Source of the DNA: Gammaproteobacteria bacterium
Lineage (GTDB): Bacteria; Pseudomonadota; Gammaproteobacteria; DSM-16500
Direction of reading: 5' to 3'
Assembly: GCA_021325575.1 (NCBI GenBank)
Contig: JAJPGW010000010.1
Location: 358,184 to 422,183 of the forward strand
DNA length: 64,000 nt
The notes under the pieces are model-generated. The model made no database searches. It worked only from the letters and a program-made list of their open reading frames with translations, and was not told where the DNA came from. Positions within the stretch are counted from its first letter, which is position 1. Each line of letters opens with the position of its first letter. Below are positions 24,752 to 33,581 of the stretch, piece after piece. A program made the translations under genes and the position numbers.

Positions 24752-26059
24752 TTATCTTGCGAATTTTCTTTTTTTCCTTGCCGGTTCATGTTGCATAAAT
24801 TCATTTAAAATGCCGCGATATTGCGACTGATCGACATCAAAATTCATGCTCGCTTGTAAATAATGCGTAAAGGCTTGATGATCAGCGATCACGGCTAAAT
24901 CAAATTGTTCGCGGGCGGCGATAAGATTTTGTTGAGCCAAGAAAATAAATGTTAAGGCGCATCGAACATTGGGAGTGGCGTTTTCGAGACGACCTGAAGC
25001 TTTTTGTAAAGTTTGTTGAACGATAGTCGGTGAGTTTTCACTCGTTGCACAAAGCTGCATGGTTAATATTTTAAAAATATTTTGCTGCCAGTGTTTGGTC
25101 TTGCAGAATTGGACCGCCATCGCTTGCAATTCTTTTGTAGGTACCTGCAATAATTGTTTAAAAAACTCCATAACTCTGGAGCGGGCGATCGCATCGAGAT
25201 GCATGGGATCTACGACTTTTGCATGCATCATGACTTCTAAACAATTGGGTAATTTACCAATCGCTTTATCTTCCGGAAAGCTCTGCGCAGTCGCTCGATC
25301 AAATAAACCTAAAGCAAAAAAAGTTTTTGCTACAAATTTCATAAAAGATTTAACATCGGTATCTGCCATTTTGACTAATGAAAAAAAATGGTTGAGCGCT
25401 ATTTTTTTCAAATTATCTTTATTGACGTCGGAAGTGTGATAATGCATGCAATGCATATAACAAAGTCGTTGCTGGAGGGTTTTATCAGGATTTTCTTGAC
25501 GTCCCAGCCATAGTAAAAATTGATTAAGTTCAGGCAGACGAATCAAGCGATTATTTTCTAATTGTTTTTCATAATGATAAACCAATAATCCGCTGGCGCG
25601 CGTGTCGCCTGCTTCTAATGCGGCAAGTGCTTCCTGTGCGACTCGGAGTTTATCCCCATGAGAGGTATGTTGGCAGATTAATGCTTTATAATACGAAACC
25701 CAAGGTGCTTCACTATGTTTTTCAACGTGCGGGCTTAATTTTGGGAAATAGCTCATCCCAAAAAAATGCGAGAGGCTTTTACTATAATGATTCGCCTGAC
25801 ATTGTTCTTTATAATCCTGTCTTGAAAAAACGGTTCCAACATCCGATTCGTAACGGTTTCGCCAAGTCGAATCTTTTTTTGTTTCAGCCGCAAAGGCTTT
25901 GCAAACATTTGCGAGAGAAGCGGTGTCTTTCAAAGTGGCAAAGCCAATAAAATTTTGATAAACGCGTCGCATAGTATCGCTGCAGTAATCGATGGATTCT
26001 TTTTTTTCTCCTTTGGATTCGGGTGCGCGTTTTAATTTTTTTCGGGGCCTTGATTTCAT
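24752..26059 (-). CDS. F-box-like helical protein with NLS-like ends (effector candidate)
   Basis: 435 residues. Residues 28-70 resemble an F-box: a hydrophobic helix (VYQNFIGF), then LKDTASLANVCKAFAAE with Cys53, and KKDSTWRNRY with Trp66, the spacing expected for the VCKxF...DxxW core. The leading LP of classical F-boxes is not present. Eukaryotic F-boxes bind Skp1 in SCF ubiquitin ligases, and several Legionella effectors borrow them. The rest is all-helical with no named domain. Basic clusters at both ends (PRKKLKR near 5-11; ARKKRKFAR at the end) could serve nuclear import. Its ATG overlaps the upstream gene stop by four bases. The domain call rests on pattern only. Confidence 0.5.
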   Translation of the reverse strand: MKSRPRKKLKRAPESKGEKKESIDYCSDTMRRVYQNFIGFATLKDTASLANVCKAFAAETKKDSTWRNRYESDVGTVFSRQDYKEQCQANHYSKSLSHFFGMSYFPKLSPHVEKHSEAPWVSYYKALICQHTSHGDKLRVAQEALAALEAGDTRASGLLVYHYEKQLENNRLIRLPELNQFLLWLGRQENPDKTLQQRLCYMHCMHYHTSDVNKDNLKKIALNHFFSLVKMADTDVKSFMKFVAKTFFALGLFDRATAQSFPEDKAIGKLPNCLEVMMHAKVVDPMHLDAIARSRVMEFFKQLLQVPTKELQAMAVQFCKTKHWQQNIFKILTMQLCATSENSPTIVQQTLQKASGRLENATPNVRCALTFIFLAQQNLIAAREQFDLAVIADHQAFTHYLQASMNFDVDQSQYRGILNEFMQHEPARKKRKFAR

Positions 26060-26718
26060 CGTGGCGATCTCGAGGTATTTCTAGAGGAATAAAATGAGCC
26101 GCAATCTGCTCTAGTTGGAAATTCATTTTTTGTATCAGGGTGGGCAGGATAAAGTCCGTATAAAGAAACGGGCGAAAGGGCAGTATCTCTAGGCCTTTCT
26201 TCGATTTCTATTTTAGGATCATGCAATCGTTTCAGGCTCTCATCGATGTAATCCAAAATATCCTGAGCGTTCGGAGTTTTTGTTGCGGCTAACCGATTAA
26301 TGAGTACGATAATGGCATGATGATATTCCCTCGGAAATATATTCTGAGGCACAGATTTTGCTTGTGCTTTGAGTAATTCAACCACAGTATTGGATGAAAA
26401 TAAACTACATAAAATACTTTTATAGGCGGCTAAAAAATAAATATCATTACGCTTAATAATAGGGATTAGAAAATTAAATGAGGGATCTGAAAAAAATTCT
26501 CGAGCAAATTTTTTATCGGGATATTTTGCAACAAGTTCTTGAAAAAATTGACGGACTTGCTGTAATGGTTCTTGGCAGAATGCGTTATAAAATACTTGTT
26601 TGTCATTCTCAACATCATCGGGATTTTCATCTTCAGATTTGTCTTCTTCTGCTGTGAGACTCTCAATTTGCTTTACTAATTCCGGATCTGCTAATTCAGG
26701 TTGGAAAAAACTATTCAT
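26056..26718 (-). CDS. Unknown helical protein, coupled to queG and the F-box-like gene (220 aa)
   Basis: No family recognised. The start at 26718 is used because it follows AGAGGGG and overlaps the queG stop in an ATGA. The N-terminus is acidic (TAEEDKSEDENPDDVEND, about 23-40). The middle is helical with aromatic and basic residues, and the C-terminus is Ser/Arg-rich (SFYSSRNTSRSPR). No signal peptide or membrane segment. Four-base overlaps on both sides (queG upstream, F-box-like gene downstream) make it the central member of a tightly coupled trio. Partner, chaperone or second effector are all possible. Confidence 0.55.
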   Translation of the reverse strand: MNSFFQPELADPELVKQIESLTAEEDKSEDENPDDVENDKQVFYNAFCQEPLQQVRQFFQELVAKYPDKKFAREFFSDPSFNFLIPIIKRNDIYFLAAYKSILCSLFSSNTVVELLKAQAKSVPQNIFPREYHHAIIVLINRLAATKTPNAQDILDYIDESLKRLHDPKIEIEERPRDTALSPVSLYGLYPAHPDTKNEFPTRADCGSFYSSRNTSRSPR

Positions 26719-27752
26719 AGACCCCTCTCTTGTTGTTCTAGTGCCCAAACCACATGTTCTTTGACGAGATCGGATGGGTGCGATAATTTATTATTTAATG
26801 CGAAAATAATTTTTTCATTTTTCGGCGCATTGCCAAGTGCCACTGCAATATTTCGCAGCCAACAATCATAGCCAATTCTGCGAATGGCTGAGCCTTCTGT
26901 TTTCTGTTGAAATTCTTCTTCAGTCCATTCGAAAAGATGAAGGAGTTCCTCTGCCTCTAATCCATTTCGTGGTAAAAAATCGTTTTCTTGCGTCATCTTG
27001 GCGAAACGGTTCCAGGGGCAGACCAGCTGACAATCATCGCAGCCATAAATTCGATTGCCCATCCGTGATCGTAATTCTACTGGAATGGCCGTTCGTAGTT
27101 CAATGGTGAGATAGGAAATGCAGCGGCGGGCATCCAATTGATAGGGACCCACAATCGCCTGGGTAGGACAGATATCGATGCAGGCTTTACAAGTGCCACA
27201 ATGATTGTTGACGGGTTCATCGATTGGCAACGGTAAATCAGTCAATATTTCACCGAGAAAAAACCAGGAACCGGCTTCTCGATTAATTAAATTCGTGTGT
27301 TTGCCAATCCAGCCTAATCCAGCTTTTTCAGCTAAAGGCTTTTCTAATACGGGTGCGCTGTCAGTAAAAACACGATAGCCAAAAGGGCCGATTTTTTCCT
27401 GAATTTTTTCGGCAAAACGCTTCAGGCGTTTTCGCATTAGTTTATGATAATCACGACCCAAGGCATAACGAGAAACATAGCCTAATTCAGGATTTTTTAG
27501 CACGTTGGGCATGTCAGTATTGGGCGGTAAATAATCCATACGCACGGTGATAACTCGTATCGTGCCAGGGACGAGTCTGTCTGGGCGATAGCGTTTTTCT
27601 CCATGTTCGGCCATATAATGCATTTCGCCATGAAACTGATTTTTAAGCCATTCTAGAAAATTTTTTTCATAACGTGATAGATCAATATCGGTTATCCCAA
27701 CCTGCTGGAAACCAAGATTTTGGCCGATTTTTTTAATATCAGAACTATTCAT
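26715..27752 (-). CDS. queG: Epoxyqueuosine reductase QueG
   Basis: Cobalamin- and iron-sulphur-dependent enzyme for the last step of queuosine synthesis in tRNA. The 345-residue protein has the N-terminal DUF1730-type region (RYRPDRLVPG, RDYHKLMRKRLK), the two 4Fe-4S cluster motifs (CGTCKACIDICPT and CDDCQLVCPWN) and a C-terminal HEAT-like end (LGNAPKNEKIIFAL). The start at 27752 gives MNSSDIKKIGQNLGF, as in relatives. It is followed without a gap by two unknown genes. The 10-base distance to the upstream GGDEF-EAL gene suggests they may share a transcript. Confidence 0.96.
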   Translation of the reverse strand: MNSSDIKKIGQNLGFQQVGITDIDLSRYEKNFLEWLKNQFHGEMHYMAEHGEKRYRPDRLVPGTIRVITVRMDYLPPNTDMPNVLKNPELGYVSRYALGRDYHKLMRKRLKRFAEKIQEKIGPFGYRVFTDSAPVLEKPLAEKAGLGWIGKHTNLINREAGSWFFLGEILTDLPLPIDEPVNNHCGTCKACIDICPTQAIVGPYQLDARRCISYLTIELRTAIPVELRSRMGNRIYGCDDCQLVCPWNRFAKMTQENDFLPRNGLEAEELLHLFEWTEEEFQQKTEGSAIRRIGYDCWLRNIAVALGNAPKNEKIIFALNNKLSHPSDLVKEHVVWALEQQERGL

Positions 27753-27761
27753 AGCAGGGGA

Positions 27762-29954
27762 TTATACAGATAAAAGCGCTATAAATTCATCTGGTGGCAT
27801 CGGTTTGTAATAATAATATCCCTGTACCATATCGCAATGTTCTTTTTTAAGGAAATGGATTTCGCCCTCGGTTTCGGCTCCTTCGGCGACGACTTTTTTC
27901 TGAAGCGCATGAAACATGGCAATCATGGATCTTACGATGGCTGCATTGGAATGATTTTTCGGTAAACCGGTAATAAACGATTTATCGATTTTGATTTTAT
28001 GAGCAGGAAGGCGTTGTAAATAACTAAATGACGAAAATCCCGTGCCAAAATCATCAATGGAAAACTGAAAACCTAGATTATGCAAAGCACCTAAAATGGC
28101 AATATTATGATGAATATTTTCGAGTAAAACACTTTCTGTGATTTCGAGCTCGACCCATTTGGGATTAATATCAAATTCTTTTACTAAGGATTCCAGATAT
28201 TCGACCAGATGATAATTATCTTTAAATTGAGCGGTTGAAATATTAACTGCGACGGGCAACCCTAAAGGATGGGATTTAAGTTGCTGAAACACCATACGCA
28301 TCATATGTTCATTCACAGAAACAATGAGACCGGCTTTTTCCGCATAACTAATAAATTCACTGGGTGAAATTAAACCTTTAACAGGATGTTGCCAACGAAC
28401 CAATGCTTCTGCACCACAAATTTTTCCCGTTTTAAGATCGACTTGGGGTTGATAATTCATATAAAATTCATTGTTCAGAATGGCTTTATGTAAATCAGAA
28501 TACATGGCTAGCTTGTCAGCAGCGATTTTGGTTAATTCTTTCGTGAAAAATTCAATTTTATTTTTGCCAAGCGATTTTGCGTGGGCCAGTGCAAGATCAG
28601 CGTGAGTAATGAGCGTTTTGCTATCTTGTCCATCTTGAGGATAAATGGCGATGCCGATACTTAATGATAAAGTAATTTCGTTATGCGCGATTCGTAACGG
28701 TTCATTGAAACTGCGGGAAATTTTTTTAGCATAATCGAAAACATCTTCCGCATTTTCTTTCTCGCAGTAAATGACAAATTTGTCCGCGCCTAGTCGAGCA
28801 AGGTTTTCATTGATTTCAGTTGTCTGGTTTTTTATTCTTAGCGCCGCAGATTTTAAAAATAAATCACCATAATCGTGTCCTAATGCATCATTCACTAATT
28901 TGAAATTATCGATATCTAAAATTAACACGCCGAGAAACGTTGGTTTTGCTTTAGCGATAAAAGTATCGAGTTCTTCTTCAAGCGCGGCCCGGTTTAATAG
29001 ACTGGTTAAAATGTCATGTTTCGTCATGGATTGAATTTGTTCACGTGTGTGAGTGCGGGTCTCGCGTAATTCATTTTCTGTAAATGATAATTTTTTTTCA
29101 CTTTTATCGATAAGATTAGCCATTAATGCGATGGCGATAGAAATTAAGCTAAACGTACCCACCGCATTGAGTGTGTCACTGAAGTTAGGATCAAAATCTC
29201 CGCTGAATTCAAAAATATCTGTAAAGTAGGAAAGAAAAATCGGGACAATTAAGGTAATGGGTAACATTCGGCGTAATACGGATCCGCCAACACTTTTTCG
29301 TATTAAAAATTCCATAAAACCACTTTCAGGTTTTAGTAAGAAAATTCCGATGCTAATTAACAAAAATAATAACGTGGCATGCATAGACATGGTCGTTGCA
29401 TTGGTCACGATAAAATGTAAATCCGCTTTGTTGATATAATTGTAAAGTGAAGTCAAGGCCATCAAAAAAATTAACCAGCCAATAAATTGTAAGATCCATC
29501 CAGAAAATTTATCTTTTTGCGCATAGAGAAAAGCAATCGCGGACAAGAGAAAGTTTATTGTTGTAATAACTGCCATGCGTCCGGGATAAATGGTTCCTGA
29601 ATCGATATAAATATCTTTCGCAAGCCACTGATCAATCCCTAAATCGATACCAAAAATATTTTCAATTAGGGTAGCGGTGTTGATAATTAATATGATACCG
29701 GCAAAAAGAATTATCATACTTCGCAGTATCAGAGAGGGGTTTTTTATTGAATAAAAAATCAGGACCAACCCGGATAGAAAAAAACAAAGTGCCGCGTTGG
29801 CTTTCATGTTTAACGAAAAAATGAAAAGGGTAACGAGAGGCTCGATTTGATAGATCCATCCCAGCAGCACTGAAAAGCCTGTAATCACTAAAATGAAACC
29901 AATCAGTCGATTAAATAATGGGAACCAAGATGGATTCGCCGCCGCGCTCTCCAT
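27762..29954 (-). CDS. Membrane-bound GGDEF-EAL protein with degenerate GGDEF motif
   Basis: 730 residues. About eight membrane helices in residues 10-285 form an unnamed integral sensor. A coiled coil leads to a GGDEF domain (about 310-470) in which the signature reads RLGADKF instead of RGGDEF, so diguanylate cyclase activity is unlikely. The EAL domain (about 480-725) is intact: GAEALVRWQHP, VNISTAQF, LEITESVLL, SIDDFGTGFSSFSYL, KIDKSFI and VVAEGAE. It probably hydrolyses cyclic-di-GMP to pGpG, with the GGDEF part perhaps binding GTP as a regulator. Divergent from terC across 120 bp and 10 bases from queG. Confidence 0.93.
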   Translation of the reverse strand: MESAAANPSWFPLFNRLIGFILVITGFSVLLGWIYQIEPLVTLFIFSLNMKANAALCFFLSGLVLIFYSIKNPSLILRSMIILFAGIILIINTATLIENIFGIDLGIDQWLAKDIYIDSGTIYPGRMAVITTINFLLSAIAFLYAQKDKFSGWILQFIGWLIFLMALTSLYNYINKADLHFIVTNATTMSMHATLLFLLISIGIFLLKPESGFMEFLIRKSVGGSVLRRMLPITLIVPIFLSYFTDIFEFSGDFDPNFSDTLNAVGTFSLISIAIALMANLIDKSEKKLSFTENELRETRTHTREQIQSMTKHDILTSLLNRAALEEELDTFIAKAKPTFLGVLILDIDNFKLVNDALGHDYGDLFLKSAALRIKNQTTEINENLARLGADKFVIYCEKENAEDVFDYAKKISRSFNEPLRIAHNEITLSLSIGIAIYPQDGQDSKTLITHADLALAHAKSLGKNKIEFFTKELTKIAADKLAMYSDLHKAILNNEFYMNYQPQVDLKTGKICGAEALVRWQHPVKGLISPSEFISYAEKAGLIVSVNEHMMRMVFQQLKSHPLGLPVAVNISTAQFKDNYHLVEYLESLVKEFDINPKWVELEITESVLLENIHHNIAILGALHNLGFQFSIDDFGTGFSSFSYLQRLPAHKIKIDKSFITGLPKNHSNAAIVRSMIAMFHALQKKVVAEGAETEGEIHFLKKEHCDMVQGYYYYKPMPPDEFIALLSV

Positions 29955-30074
29955 GCATTTTAGCCTTGATCAGTGATGATATTTTCAGCTTACACCCGTT
30001 AAGAAATGCCTGCAACCACTGCTTTTTTAGGTCTAACTCGTTTACAATGAGTGTAACAGGGAGGAGGTTTCTGC

Positions 30075-31034
30075 GTGCATTCAATTGGTACCTGGTGGCT
30101 ATGGACGGTTTTTTTTATCTTTGTCTTGCTGGTTTTGGCCATTGACCTTTTTTGTTTAGGAAATCCCAAAAAACAACGCGTGTCGACCCGTGAATCCTTA
30201 AGTTGGCTGCTGCTTTGGTTTTGCTGTGCCATGTTGTTTAATTTTTTAATTGGATGGCATGTTGCGAGAGTGAGTGGTATACAGCTTGCTCATCAAAAAG
30301 CCCTCGAATTTTTTACCGGTTATGTGATTGAAGAGTCACTTTCAGTCGATAATATGTTTGCGTTTTTAATGATCTTTAATTATTTTGCTGTTCCTCATGA
30401 ATATCAGCGCCGAGTACTGCTTTATGGCGTGCTCGGCGCTATCATTTTCCGTTTATTCATGATCTTATTTGGAACGTGGTTAGTCATCAATTTGCATTGG
30501 ATTTTATATGTGTTCGGCCTTTTTCTGGTGATCACCGGCATTAAAATGCTGTTTTTTGCTCGAGATAAAAACGAACTTAAAGATAATTTTATTCTAATTT
30601 GGCTGCAAAAGCATTTGCGGCTAACAGAAACATTTCACGAAGAAAAATTTTTTATAAAAAGAAGATTGCTTTGGTACGCAACGCCTTTGTTTCTCGTTTT
30701 GGTATTGATTGAATTAAGCGATGTGGTATTCGCGCTCGATAGTATCCCCGCGATTTTTGCGGTAACGCAGGATCCTTTTATTGTGTTTACTTCCAATATT
30801 TTTGCTATTTTGGGTCTGCGCGCGTTATATTTTTCATTGGCTCATCTTGCAAATCGTTTTTATTTGTTAAAATATGGCGTTGCATTAATCCTGGTTTTTA
30901 TCGGCGGAAAAATGTTGATCGAACCCTGGTGGAAAATCTCAATCATGATTGCATTGAGTGTGGTGCTCACTATTTTAGGCACGACAGTGTTTATCAGTCT
31001 GGTTTCACGGGCACGATTTAAGGAAAAAACATGA
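30075..31034 (+). CDS. alx: TerC/Alx family membrane protein
   Basis: About eight to nine membrane helices. The family acidic motifs within the membrane are present: EESLSVDNMFAFLMIF (near 90) and LVLIELSDVVFALDSIPAIFAVTQDPFIVFTSNIFAILGLRALYF (split motifs near 215-255). TerC/Alx proteins export manganese or support metallation of secreted enzymes. The GTG start at 30075 is preceded by GAGGAGG at a suitable distance. The 319-residue length is typical of Alx. It heads a run with nnrD, overlapping it by four bases. No manganese riboswitch was recognised upstream. Confidence 0.92.
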   Translation: MHSIGTWWLWTVFFIFVLLVLAIDLFCLGNPKKQRVSTRESLSWLLLWFCCAMLFNFLIGWHVARVSGIQLAHQKALEFFTGYVIEESLSVDNMFAFLMIFNYFAVPHEYQRRVLLYGVLGAIIFRLFMILFGTWLVINLHWILYVFGLFLVITGIKMLFFARDKNELKDNFILIWLQKHLRLTETFHEEKFFIKRRLLWYATPLFLVLVLIELSDVVFALDSIPAIFAVTQDPFIVFTSNIFAILGLRALYFSLAHLANRFYLLKYGVALILVFIGGKMLIEPWWKISIMIALSVVLTILGTTVFISLVSRARFKEKT

Positions 31035-31855
31035 CAGAAAAAATCAAGCTGGAAGCATTCGAGGATTTTTTAGGCCGCCGTGCCCGTAATGCAAACAAAA
31101 GCGATTTTGGACATGTGCTAGTCATTGGCGGTGATTTCGGCTATTCCGGTGCGGTGCAAATGGCGGGATTTGCAGCTTTGCGGGTCGGGGCAGGCTTGGT
31201 TAGTATCGCAACCCAACCGGAACATGCGCGTGTTTTGAATATCAATCATCCCGAATTAATGTGCCATGGTGTGACAAAATCAGCTGATCTTAAACCTCTG
31301 ATGGCGAAAGCAACGGTGATTATCGTAGGACCTGGCTTGGGTAAATCGGCTTGGGCTGAAGAATTATTATTTTCTGCAGTAAAAACTGAAAAAAATTTAG
31401 TGGTGGATGCGGACGGTTTGAATATACTGGCTGAAAAACCGCAAGAACGCATCAACTGGATTTTAACGCCGCATCCGGGTGAAGCAGGGCGATTGTTAAA
31501 AATGCCGACCGAAGCCATTCAAAAAAACCGACTGGATGCGGTGATGAACTTGCAAAAAAAATTCGGCGGTGTTTCAGTATTGAAAGGTGCAGGTACATTA
31601 GTAGCAGGCCCCAACGGTGAAATTGCGATTTGTGAAGCCGGAAATCCCGGCATGGCAAGCGGCGGCACCGGCGATATTTTAAGTGGCGTAATCGGTGGTT
31701 TTGTGGCACAAGGGCTGGATTTATTGTCTGCCGCAAAACTCGGCGTGTTAGTGCACGCGATGGCAGGCGATATGGCGGCAAAAACCAACGGCGAACGCGG
31801 CATGGTGGCAACCGATCTCTATCCCTTTTTGCGGCAACTGGTTAATAGAAAATGA
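31031..31855 (+). CDS. nnrD: ADP-dependent NAD(P)H-hydrate dehydratase (NnrD domain alone)
   Basis: Repairs hydrated NAD(P)H. The 274-residue ribokinase-like domain shows VIGGDFGYSGAVQMA, VIIVGPGLGKS, VVDADGLNIL, LTPHPGEAGRLL, LKGAGTLV and the anionic-hole GNPGMASGGTGDILSG with the catalytic Asp. In E. coli this domain is fused behind the NnrE epimerase in YjeF; here NnrE is absent, so the epimerase must be elsewhere or missing. It overlaps alx and tsaE by four bases each, keeping the conserved yjeF-tsaE-amiB-mutL order. Confidence 0.95.
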   Translation: MTEKIKLEAFEDFLGRRARNANKSDFGHVLVIGGDFGYSGAVQMAGFAALRVGAGLVSIATQPEHARVLNINHPELMCHGVTKSADLKPLMAKATVIIVGPGLGKSAWAEELLFSAVKTEKNLVVDADGLNILAEKPQERINWILTPHPGEAGRLLKMPTEAIQKNRLDAVMNLQKKFGGVSVLKGAGTLVAGPNGEIAICEAGNPGMASGGTGDILSGVIGGFVAQGLDLLSAAKLGVLVHAMAGDMAAKTNGERGMVATDLYPFLRQLVNRK

Positions 31856-32322
31856 ATGAATTTATTTTAAAACACGTACGCAATGAATCGCAGATGCTGG
31901 ATTTAGGCCAGAGAATGGCAAAATCCTGCAAAAATCCCGCCACGATTTTTTTATACGGGGAGTTGGGCGCCGGCAAAACGACGTTGGTACGCGGTTTTTT
32001 GCGTGGGTTTGGATTTAAGGAAGCGGTAAAAAGTCCGACTTATACTATCGTTGAATCCTATTCATTCGATACGATGACGGTTCACCATTTTGATTTTTAT
32101 CGCATCAATGATCCAGAAGAGTTGGAATTTATTGGCATAAAAGATTATTTTTCTGGCAATGCGATTTGTCTAGTTGAGTGGCCCGAAAAAGCGGGCCAAT
32201 TATTGCCGCCGACGGATTTGTCTTGTTATATTGAGCCGCATGCAATTGGACGTAACGTGAAATGGGTGGCCCATACCGAAAAAGGCATGGAAATTTTAAA
32301 ACGGTATAAAAATGAAAAATAA
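31852..32322 (+). CDS. tsaE: tRNA threonylcarbamoyladenosine biosynthesis ATPase TsaE
   Basis: P-loop ATPase that supports TsaBD in t6A formation. Walker A GELGAGKTTLVRGFLR (residues about 37-52), the conserved SPTYTIVESY and HFDFYRINDPEELEFIG, and Walker-like LVEWPEKAG are all present in 156 residues. It overlaps nnrD by four bases and amiB by eleven. Confidence 0.97.
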   Translation: MNEFILKHVRNESQMLDLGQRMAKSCKNPATIFLYGELGAGKTTLVRGFLRGFGFKEAVKSPTYTIVESYSFDTMTVHHFDFYRINDPEELEFIGIKDYFSGNAICLVEWPEKAGQLLPPTDLSCYIEPHAIGRNVKWVAHTEKGMEILKRYKNEK

Positions 32323-33445
32323 AATTAAAAAATGGATTGTGATGGCGCTCTTATTAATACCGTCTTTGAGTGTCGCTGATCCTGCGAAATTAGTGAATAT
32401 TGCTTTTTCCAGCGCAGACGACAGCACCCGCGTCAAATTATTTTTAACACACGGGACACCCTATACTGTTTTTCAGCTTTCTCATCCCGATCGTTTAGTC
32501 ATCGATGTCAAAAATACCAAAATAGCCACCCCGATTTCCTCCAATCTATCGAACCCAATATTTAAGTCCATGCGAATTGGTCATCCGGACGCATCCACTC
32601 TCAGATTGGTTTTTGATTTAAAAACATCGGTAAAATTCAAAGCAAACGCTGCCTCTCGATTTATTTTTCTCGATGTTTATAATGAAAAAAAACCTATCAT
32701 AAAAAAATCGGTCAATCCCGTGATCATTGTGATTGATCCGGGTCACGGAGGAAAAGATCCTGGCGCAATTGGTTATGATGGCGTGGAGGAAAAAAAAGTT
32801 GTGCTCGCCATTGCGCTGCGATTAGCTGCGCTCGTTAATAATGAACCCAATATGAAAGCCGTGTTAACGCGAAAAGGCGATTATTTTGTGCCTTTAATGG
32901 ATCGCTTAAAACTCGCACGTCGAGGTAAAGGCGATTTATTTATTTCCATTCATGCCGATTCCAATAGCATGCAATCACGCGGAGTCTCGGTCTATGCTTT
33001 ATCGAGTCGCGGGGCCACCTGTGTAGCCGCCAAATGGCTCGCCAATCGTGAAAATCATTCAGAATTGGGTCGTGTCGATTTAAGTGAACTCGAAGATCAA
33101 AGTCTAGAAGTGCGTTCCGTTTTAATTGATCTTGCGCAAACCGCAACGGCTACGGATAGTTTTCGCTTAGGAACAGAAATGCTAAATGCATTGGACAATG
33201 TCACACGCTTGCATTACTCGCGTGTGGAACAAGCACCCTTTTTAGTTCTGAAATCCCCGGATATTCCATCCATTTTGGTAGAAACCGGCTATTTATCAAA
33301 TCCCAAAGAAGAAGTGAAATTGGCGAATCCTGATTATCAAAATGAAATCGCCGAGGCGTTATTAAATGGGCTAAAAATTTATATCAAAAAGTACGAAAGC
33401 TCGATTTATGCGGCAAATTCCAAAGTAAAACCACTCATTAGCTAA
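32312..33445 (+). CDS. amiB: N-acetylmuramoyl-L-alanine amidase with AMIN domain (AmiB/AmiC type)
   Basis: Cleaves the bond between muramic acid and the stem peptide during cell separation. Signal peptide at residues 1-22 (ending VADP), an AMIN domain (about 23-125: VNIAFSSADDSTRVKLFLTH) for peptidoglycan or division-site targeting, then Amidase_3: VIDPGHGGKDPGAIG, the zinc ligands and SIHADSN, and ILVETGYLSNPKEE with the catalytic Glu. No C-terminal LysM repeat, unlike E. coli AmiB. In relatives mutL follows directly; here a 928-residue insertion separates them. Confidence 0.94.
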   Translation: MKNKIKKWIVMALLLIPSLSVADPAKLVNIAFSSADDSTRVKLFLTHGTPYTVFQLSHPDRLVIDVKNTKIATPISSNLSNPIFKSMRIGHPDASTLRLVFDLKTSVKFKANAASRFIFLDVYNEKKPIIKKSVNPVIIVIDPGHGGKDPGAIGYDGVEEKKVVLAIALRLAALVNNEPNMKAVLTRKGDYFVPLMDRLKLARRGKGDLFISIHADSNSMQSRGVSVYALSSRGATCVAAKWLANRENHSELGRVDLSELEDQSLEVRSVLIDLAQTATATDSFRLGTEMLNALDNVTRLHYSRVEQAPFLVLKSPDIPSILVETGYLSNPKEEVKLANPDYQNEIAEALLNGLKIYIKKYESSIYAANSKVKPLIS

Positions 33446-33515
33446 GGTTTCTTCTTGTCCGTGAGACCCATTCTCGCTAAGACCTTGAATAATAAATAAA
33501 ATCCTCTCCTATATT

Positions 33516-33531
33516 ATTAAGATTACCTTAA
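33516..33531 (+). promoter_or_regulatory. Candidate PmrA box upstream of the 928-aa protein gene
   Basis: ATTAA-GA-TT-AC-CTTAA at 33516-33531 agrees with the Coxiella/Legionella PmrA pattern CTTAA-N2-TT-N2-CTTAA at 11 of 12 defined positions. A -10-like TAAAAT (33543-33548) begins 11 bases after it, so the box covers the expected -35 zone, and the gene starts at 33582. The same geometry recurs at 54018. PmrA activates Dot/Icm genes and effectors in those genera. Confidence 0.55.
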
Positions 33532-33581
33532 GTATTGATTGTTAAAATAAATAACATTTTTTCACGAGTTAATCTATTTTT

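Noticed and set aside
29955..30074. Manganese (yybP-ykoY) riboswitch upstream of the TerC/Alx gene
   Set aside because: Such elements often precede this family, but I could not find the conserved internal-loop sequences in the 120-bp leader.
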